Shown piece after piece: positions 32,901-35,737 of a stretch of 35,737 bases of DNA (position 1 is the first letter of the stretch; every line of letters begins with the position of its first letter). The notes under the pieces are model-generated. The model was not told the origin of the DNA. It searched no databases and saw only the letters and a program-made list of their open reading frames with translations. The stretch comes from Alphaproteobacteria bacterium. GTDB taxonomy: Bacteria; Pseudomonadota; Alphaproteobacteria; Sphingomonadales; Sphingomonadaceae. The translations under genes and the position numbers were made by a program. The stretch is from positions 1 to 35,737 of the forward strand of contig JAUIJI010000013.1 of NCBI GenBank assembly GCA_030431435.1, given 5' to 3'.

Positions 32901-35737
32901 AGCTGCTTGGTCGCCTGCTCCTTGAGCGGGCGCAACAGGTCGGTTTCGATGACGAAGAGACCGGTCAGGTCAAGACCGGAAAGATCATAGACCTGTCCCT
33001 GGAACTCGAAGTTGAGGCGGCCAAGTTCGTAACCCTCACCTCCATGGAACGACCAGCCGGGCAGCTCATAGGACAGCGGGAAGCGACCGTGCGGCGGAAC
33101 CGGATTGCCCAGACCGATCTTGTTGGCAATCAGGTTGTAGATCGACTGGTTGGTGCCCAGTTCAAAATCGCCGTTGAAAACGGTGGCAATCTTGCCGCTA
33201 TCGACCGGGACCCGATCGCTGGAAGTCGTGTTCTGGTCGTATCCGCCACCTGCGGCAGAATAATACCAGCCCTGGTGAATGCCTTCCCATATGCCGGAAT
33301 TGGGGTTCTGCGTGCCGTCATCCAGCGCGTAATTGTACCACGGCGGTGTACCGTCTTCGAGGCTGAACGCAGCGCCCGGAATGCTGAGCGAGGCCAGCGC
33401 GGCACCTTCATCGACGATGCGGCGGAAAATCTGCTGTCCTTCGAAGGAGCTCAGGCTGAGATCGATCGTACCCGCGTACCACTGATAGACACGGTCACTG
33501 GGGCCGCCCAGCCCAAGGGTCGGCGCAACAAAGCTGGAAGCCTTGCGCAACAGCGCATTGTTGACGATCTCGAAGTCGTCGAGCACGAAGCCTGTGCGGC
33601 CGGTGAGATTGGTATTGGTGACCGGTCCGTTGGTCAATTTGCTGCTGGTCGTGATCGATTTGCCGATGGGCGTGAAGCTGTTACCTCCGTGTGTCGAAGG
33701 CACGGTCTGGTAGAACGCGTCGGCGTAGGTCACGCCGTTGAAAACCAGGACTTCGGGATCCTTCAGATTGGCATAGGATATCGGATCGATTTCAAGACCG
33801 GCGACGTCCGCCAGCTTGAGTGCGATATCCACGGCCTTGATGAACCTCTCCACCGCCAGCGCGTTCGGCGGATACAATTCGGCAATGCGCGCAACCTTGG
33901 AAATCTGCCTGATCAACTTCGCCAGGTCGAGCTGCATCTTTCCTTGCTTGCCGAGCGGATCGAGCGAGGTCTGGTGGATCCCCACGCTGCCGCCGACACC
34001 GGTAACGTAGGTTCCCAGCCGCTGGATTATCTCGGAATTGACCGCTGCGCCGCGCTCATGCCCGATGAAGTGGATCGGAGTGCCCAGGAGGTTGCCGGCA
34101 GTCAGCTTGCCGCCGGTGCCTTGCGAGCCACCCATTTCGGCATCCAGCTTGATCAGCGACGCAAAGAAAGCGTCGGCCGCAGCTTCGGCAAAGCCGGAAT
34201 CGGATATGTCGGATTCCTTGTACCAGTCCGGAATCAGGACGACGGCCTTCCCTTCATGTCCTTCCAGCGCGGCCGCGCCGACCTTCTTGGTCTCGATATC
34301 GACCCAGGTCTGGTCTTTCTTGTTGTACCAGAGGACCACGCCGCCGCCGCTGGCCTCGGCGATAAGATCTCCCATCTGGGCAAACCATTGCTTCGAGCCG
34401 TCAGCCAGCTGCTGCGAGAAGTTGGCCGAACCCGGTTCGAGGCCAAAGTTCAAACCATGCGTGATCACGGTCACACCGTTGAACGCAAATCCCTGCTCCG
34501 TGAGCGGGATCGGTGCCGTGCTGAAGGTTGCGTCTTCCTGAGCGAGGTAGTTTGCCGGGTCGGGATTGGCAGGATCTTCCGCCTCGCCTTCAAACAGGCG
34601 CACGCCCCAGTGATAGTCCTGGCCTGCTGTCAGGATCGCAGCAACGTCCTTCGCCAAAGTCAGGCTGTATTCCCCGTCGGGAATTTGCTGACCGGTCCTG
34701 ACTACCTCGAGCTGCTTCTTGTCGCCCACTGTGACGAAGCGCAGTTCGTAGGCCCCGGACTCGAGCCGTTTCGACGTGAAGATGCGGTTGGGATTGTAAT
34801 CCAGAGCGTCGCGCGGCGTTCCCGGCTGCTTCTCGGCTTCGGTGCGTTCGGGATATGCATCATCCGGGAACAGGCCGGCACCCGCGGGCAGCGCGCTGAT
34901 GAACAGCTGCGTGCGGTAATCGACTTCGTTGCGAGTGTTGGATTCGATACGCCAGCGGAAGGTCACCGTTTGCGCATTGTCGCCATGCACATCAAGTTCC
35001 GTTGTCGGGGCAACCAGTTCGAGCAGCGACAATTCCTGCAGCGTCAAGCCACGGCCATGCCGCTGGACCTCGATCGGGGTCTCGTAGATGAAACCCTCGC
35101 GGAATTCGTCACGGTCAGTGGGACGCAAATCGAGGCTGACCGAGCCGAGGCCCGAAGATCGGGGTGGGCCTGCATCCTGGCGTGCAATCGCCTCGAACCT
35201 CACGGCGTCGATCACCACTACGTTGCCGACACCGCGGTAGTTGGCGTAGAGCTTCTCGTCGCGGCCATCGAGACGCAACTCTTCCAGGAATGCCAGCGGG
35301 ATGGCAGTGGTCACACCCAGCGGCGTGCCGTTCGTCGCCTGCCGCAAGCCGGGTTCGGCCTGGGAAGCCGGATCGGTCCCGGGCGCAGCCTGCGAACCAT
35401 AATTGTATCCGCGATCGGTAGTACCATTGAGCAGCACACGCTTCTCGAACGGATCCGCGATCACCATGATCTTCGAACCCGTCTGGTGGAAGCGGTCGAT
35501 GCTTTCGTTATAGTCTGGATTATTGGTCCAGTAATAAGGCGGCAGCCCCCAGTCCGCCACGAAGATGACTGACCCGTCAAAGTTCGTCGCGATCCCCGAT
35601 GCATTTCGAACATCGAGATCAATGAGGTTCGCCTGACGCGTTTCGCGGGCGCCAAAGTAGAGCCCGCCCACCTTGAACTGGTCGATCGTCGTGCCGAGCG
35701 GCTGGTCATTGAGAATGGTTGCCACCCAGCCATGATC
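23789..35737 (-). CDS. Giant repeat-rich secreted/surface protein, 5' end outside the window
   Basis: The frame runs from the right edge to a stop at 23789: at least 3,982 codons and no start visible. The GTG at 35725 is unlikely to be the start because the frame is open before it. Order of parts: a beta-propeller-like segment (VFVADW, KIMVIADPFEKRV); an alpha/beta-hydrolase-like region with GHERG (34049-34063); a Lys-rich helical stretch (about 32700-32960); eight Ig/cadherin-like repeats (29806-31954); an Ig-like domain; a HELGHALGLYD protease-like domain; a jellyroll-like segment; a tandem-95-type repeat; ten more repeats (25457-28189); PKD-, Big- and cohesin-like domains; a dockerin-like motif; and a hydrophobic-basic tail. 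It resembles giant adhesin/LEPR-XLL-type proteins. First gene (in the window) of an operon with two HlyD-type adaptors and a SecA-like motor. Cargo role is inferred from this context. Confidence 0.88.
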   Translation of the reverse strand, partial: DHGWVATILNDQPLGTTIDQFKVGGLYFGARETRQANLIDLDVRNASGIATNFDGSVIFVADWGLPPYYWTNNPDYNESIDRFHQTGSKIMVIADPFEKRVLLNGTTDRGYNYGSQAAPGTDPASQAEPGLRQATNGTPLGVTTAIPLAFLEELRLDGRDEKLYANYRGVGNVVVIDAVRFEAIARQDAGPPRSSGLGSVSLDLRPTDRDEFREGFIYETPIEVQRHGRGLTLQELSLLELVAPTTELDVHGDNAQTVTFRWRIESNTRNEVDYRTQLFISALPAGAGLFPDDAYPERTEAEKQPGTPRDALDYNPNRIFTSKRLESGAYELRFVTVGDKKQLEVVRTGQQIPDGEYSLTLAKDVAAILTAGQDYHWGVRLFEGEAEDPANPDPANYLAQEDATFSTAPIPLTEQGFAFNGVTVITHGLNFGLEPGSANFSQQLADGSKQWFAQMGDLIAEASGGGVVLWYNKKDQTWVDIETKKVGAAALEGHEGKAVVLIPDWYKESDISDSGFAEAAADAFFASLIKLDAEMGGSQGTGGKLTAGNLLGTPIHFIGHERGAAVNSEIIQRLGTYVTGVGGSVGIHQTSLDPLGKQGKMQLDLAKLIRQISKVARIAELYPPNALAVERFIKAVDIALKLADVAGLEIDPISYANLKDPEVLVFNGVTYADAFYQTVPSTHGGNSFTPIGKSITTSSKLTNGPVTNTNLTGRTGFVLDDFEIVNNALLRKASSFVAPTLGLGGPSDRVYQWYAGTIDLSLSSFEGQQIFRRIVDEGAALASLSIPGAAFSLEDGTPPWYNYALDDGTQNPNSGIWEGIHQGWYYSAAGGGYDQNTTSSDRVPVDSGKIATVFNGDFELGTNQSIYNLIANKIGLGNPVPPHGRFPLSYELPGWSFHGGEGYELGRLNFEFQGQVYDLSGLDLTGLFVIETDLLRPLKEQATKQLGELKKKYLDAALKKFWKSLADNIVKFIKTSFLEDVKKWELDPDIVGGLTDAEGRAKYQQYFENQRAQNILDQNLGRRIVLKLADITLGGLNFEGLVKKNSVFSESGTIVSEKIAGKLGELFDKMFSDLIKFKTSDYALLMGGADAIEAMINSFFPAEVADSEKDFAASLSSFLNKTLKGLLETTTNFDSITHNAMYIPSNLQYLKWDATQIWTASAQAGMNVIFDDGVVKSDPVFVPLLAAFFDKNTYEVEVPERYRGKTVTITFEHVNGDRKVGEPTIYTDGTVKYPESSDIISQLFLLDNIRLEDSSSKTNEAPLIVISDKNYKLNETRGFQVIASDKETPADKLKYKIVSGPEGAKIVESGPKGGYFTYTAGSEVKVFPVTVQVTDEGGKSALANFKLVVGTEGPTLDVPDQFIDLNHTLKIDFVGIDDKDTPDQLKYELITTDVEGVSLVGRHFELEAGDQTRDETIKVLVTDSDKNTFVSTFKVFIGDQPPTLNVNDQKVKPNETIQFVLNAEDDRDGPREMSYELVAPDSRASLDANGVFTFTADEREEDVNIVVWVRDSGDNIGTGVFTVTVGNKKPVLEFVEDQSLDLNEVLTLQLKGSDEEDPESKLKYALITGSGSAKVTEDGIFTYKAGNELSEETITVRVTDTGDKFAEQTFRVIVGNEDPVLSVADQKIDLNTTLNLTLQGTDREDEPSELRYKLLSETPNTSLTPEGEFTFTSGDTPGKLKIRVQVSDTDKGTSEAEFLVKFGNQPPEIEQVSDQSIKTGETLTLPITYSDEEDAKADLTVSLSSPPTGATISNAGVLTFVAGDEKREEVITVVVTDTEGETARMSFTVTVGNEAPEFETIDDVTVIARQDPIVFAVTATDVEDDPSELIYLKVGGPDNAEVLPDGTIIFTPGLEDAVDIVTVKVVDTAGDSDTASFSITTDNASPEIFGTGSGGALSGSVRVYESIDFFFSGLDREDDPSDLTYQVVSGGGTITDDGLFSYFGEPGDIGEKTFTIGVTDTGGEQDTISFTITVNPPKLSNQPGAPTLTATVSGNDVTLQGKTGKAKVVQIFRDGEFFGITYSDTSGNFELQIPQPGQPPLAPGTYVFTAQVSSTSTVSDESEEVVVTIGGQNLRLVDGASTSAVPLGNSDGLTLERLEAVLAEAKQRWFDTTFVSVEASQFDGVTLEVASLEDGVLGTYSNGLLLIDDDAAGLGWFVDQTLSADEEFATAGAAHLLNAKSGTDAFGRVDLLTVVTHELGHALGLYDMSAIGAAHLMSEQIGIGQRRLISELDAPTAMVLPASSFTGSAATGALQNGDFSAAAGWTAAGGGTVANGVGVLAEDRRYLSALRQGFVVPNGAETLSFRITGANLGNEAGLPPDAFEVALIDPVTGQSLLGALNGLDLSDAALNLQADGTVYVAPGVGLSGNPLDGPVVVTMSLDGISAPNGALLSFDLIGQGALDSLVTVDDVTFGSITVNLPPIANNDSVTLDEDGSASFSILANDSDPEGGPLAITITGDPANGTLVPPAVPGGDWTYTPNADFSGTDSFTYSVTDDSGNTASATVLININPVNDDPVIGTVDDRSVIAGDPVQLALTATDVDNALDTLTFSLVSGPDGASVSPSGQFSYTAAGSGDQLVTVQVSDPSSAVSQTSFTISVTPPDNQSPAIGPVANQSVTEGDLVTATLTAIDPDHDLAELTFSLVSGPAGATVSPDGTFSWTATDEAEQVPVTVRVTDPDGAFTQTSFVITVAFLPDNTAPVFTSVDDRTVTSGEVVIVPLSATDAEDDDGALIYALVSGPQGAAVSANGQFSWLAGDVTGDQFVTVRVTDSGGLSTETSFTITVQAAPNESPALGPVGNLAVTAGDAIAFDLVASDPDNDLAELTFSLVSGPSGAAVSPTGSFSWTAAGEGDVPVTVRVEDPSGAFAERSFTISVAVVANQGPVLAAVSNLAVTRGDGVSFDLVASDPDNTLDQLTFSLVSGPEGAAVSPTGTFSWTADSVGDAPVTVRVTDPDGAFAERSFTISVAAVPNQPPVLAPVANLSVTEGDAIAFDLSATDPDHDLAELTFALVSGPAGAEVSPTGSFSWTAAGLGDEPVTVRVTDPAGGFAERSFTISVAAVPNLPPAFDPIANLAVTEGDAVSFDLVASDPDHAVGELTYSLVSGPAGAAVSPTGAFTWTAAGDGDEEVTVRVTDPAGAFVDATFTITVSPVANVGPVLAAIADRNVTIGDAILFDLVASDADNTPAELTFSLVSGPAGAAVSPTGTFSWNADTLGDATVTVRVEDPSGAFSTRSFTIAVAELPNESPALAPIANRAVTQGDALAIQLEASDPDNELAELTYSIVSGPDGAEIDANGIFRWTAAGLGDRVFTVRVSDPDGASATRSFTVAVAAIPNVAPVIAPVANIAINEGETVSLALAASDADGPVSALEWKLVSGPSGASLTPQGQLSWYAADGDGMASFTVQVADGEGGRDLAQFTVNVADVAPALTLTGDAEGGAGLVYDLGLGVTDPGQDTPQQWLIDWGDGTTSSVLPGDASSASHEYEIAGDFTITASLINEDGTFAADPFNVSIAPAPLLQVTGTEFSEGALHVTFSEKLDGAMLAAGAVTLVGELTGPVSTTLGIDVQYGTLVIERADGLDLQYDSYQLVLSDTAFVSDRGSVLDGDADGVQGADFTATLVNSLALAGNAELPDFMRAPGESIDVPREDQAGLQVRFTSDGGVKTMVFTVEFDPALMDLDGVLPGTDLPEGASLDWQVVDAGGGKQLVRITIVSDEPIPAGARNIVSLDASVPETAPYGSSETLFVNVEMINAALPADTQEDEALQVVGIFGDADGDELLTNMDLWWITRLAIGLDQEFGAWTDIPPELVANIVDHRKFANPLLPKIDPMEIEQPGRYISSAAPMPDMGEITFGLADAIAKWAGMIWATETPVVKQQLTPDVGQDTQNDPQSGEAAPIEGEAPAIQQVPGDAAATSQQPASFDKQALASLLAGDPGTLEPAGDDGDDAGLALFAIALPAMSRAHVERAARRNSRKEEAEKAE
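24330..24865 (-). other. Cohesin-like domain followed by a dockerin-like motif
   Basis: A beta-rich stretch with LQVRFTSDGGVKTMVFTVEF and DPALMDLDGVLPG resembles cohesin-type modules. Directly after it comes GIFGDADGDELLTNMDLWWI followed by TRLAIGLD, matching one calcium loop of a dockerin type I repeat (D-x-D-x-D-G-x-x-x-x-x-D pattern). Only one of the two usual dockerin half-repeats is clear. Confidence 0.5.
25457..28189 (-). repeat. Second array: ten highly similar repeats, 273-base period
   Basis: Ten units span 2,733 bases (911 residues, average 91). The repeated core is L-T-F-S-L-V-S-G-P-x-G-A-x-V-S-P-T-G-x-F-S-W-T-A followed by VTVRV-DP-GAF--RSFTISVA. Units 4-8 are most alike, pointing to recent duplication. 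The repeats are visible in the DNA as recurring blocks (for example around 26400, 26680, 26950 and 27220) and are likely to recombine or collapse in assemblies. Confidence 0.85.
28195..28490 (-). other. Tandem-95/cadherin-like domain between the protease-like region and the second array
   Basis: PPIANNDSVTLDEDGSASFS, then ILANDSDPEGGPLAI and DWTYTPNADFSGTDSFTY with VTDDSGNTASATVLI. This is the well-known tandem-95 or VCBS-type Ig repeat of large bacterial adhesins, present here once. Confidence 0.75.
29030..29510 (-). other. Metalloprotease-like domain with HELGHALGLYD inside the giant protein
   Basis: GRVDLLTVVTHELGHALGLY shows the metzincin-type zinc motif HExxHxxGxx(H/D) at 29117-29149, ending in Asp. 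Upstream are ASLEDGVLGTYSNG and LLIDDDAAGLGWFVDQTLSA, which I associate with a domain found in giant repeat proteins. A Met-turn-like DMSAIGAAHLMSEQ follows. The zinc ligands are complete if Asp is the third ligand; activity is not shown. Confidence 0.65.
29806..31954 (-). repeat. First array: eight Ig/cadherin-like repeats of about 90 residues
   Basis: Eight units, each starting with a P-x-(L/F/I) strand (for example PTLDVPDQFIDLN, PVLSVADQKIDLN, PPEIEQVSDQSIK). Each has a D-x-E-D-x-x-x-x-L-x-Y segment, a G-x-F-T-F strand and a closing V-x-V-x-D-(T/S)-x-(G/K) plus F-x-V-x-V-G-N. The units differ substantially from each other. D-E-D clusters at the domain junctions suggest calcium binding, as in cadherins. 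Confidence 0.8.
33990..34500 (-). other. Alpha/beta-hydrolase-like region with Glu at the nucleophile site
   Basis: Within the giant protein, VTVITHGLNFG begins the region and PIHFIGHERGAAVNSEIIQRL ends its visible core. In hydrolase-fold esterases the elbow is G-H-S-x-G; here the bases at 34055-34057 encode Glu in place of Ser. The region may be a non-catalytic relic or a binding domain. Boundaries are approximate. Confidence 0.5.

Noticed and set aside
35723-35725. GTG as start of the giant gene
   Set aside because: The frame stays open to the window edge (codons for Asp-His-Gly-Trp precede it), and there is no signal peptide after it. The true start must lie outside.

Overview
The window looks like chromosome of a high-GC alphaproteobacterium, most plausibly of the Sphingomonadales/Erythrobacteraceae. 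The basis is GC-rich codon use, the compact alphaproteobacterial style of the flagellar proteins, and the secreted DUF6152-type pair at the left end. The taxon is an inference; no rRNA gene is present to confirm it.

Left end (1-1710): the 3' end of an unidentified gene (2-163), a 379-base gap with three inverted repeats, and two overlapping plus-strand genes for small secreted proteins (DUF6152-like and a partner of unknown function).

Flagellar region (1743-17714): a long minus-strand operon, in transcription order flgB-flgC-flgD-flgE-flgF-flgG-flgH-flgI-rod-binding flgJ-flgK-flgL-motA-motB, encodes rod, hook, rings, hook-filament junction and stator. Facing it on the plus strand are a MotA/ExbB-like and MotB/ExbD-like pair, flgA, flgM, a flgN-like chaperone gene, a lytic transglycosylase gene, flhA and fliA. 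Three sites match the sigma-54 consensus TGGCACR-N4-TTGCW exactly: upstream of flgB (minus), upstream of flgA (inside the preceding gene) and upstream of the transglycosylase gene. Two tandem 18-bp palindromes lie about 70-110 bases upstream of the predicted flgB transcription start and may be activator-binding sites. FlgE and FlgD are both unusually short. The FlgJ function is split between a rod-binding protein and a separate transglycosylase.

Right half (17711-35737, minus strand): an apparent four-gene operon. In transcription order it holds a giant secreted or surface protein (at least 3,982 residues, running off the window edge), a GAF-GAF-TM-HlyD adaptor, a PqqD-like/M50 protease/HlyD membrane protein, and a shortened SecA-like ATPase. 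The giant protein has an alpha/beta-hydrolase-like region whose nucleophile position is Glu, 8 + 10 Ig/cadherin-like repeats, an internal HELGHALGLYD metalloprotease-like motif, PKD-, cohesin- and dockerin-like parts, and a hydrophobic-plus-basic C-terminus. No HlyB-type ABC ATPase or TolC is seen. The arrangement suggests a dedicated export or processing route for the giant protein, in which a SecA-type motor and a site-2-protease-like adaptor take the place of a type I ABC transporter. This is the best candidate for a little-described system here. The last genes of the two halves, fliA and the secA-like gene, are convergent and share their stop-codon bases.
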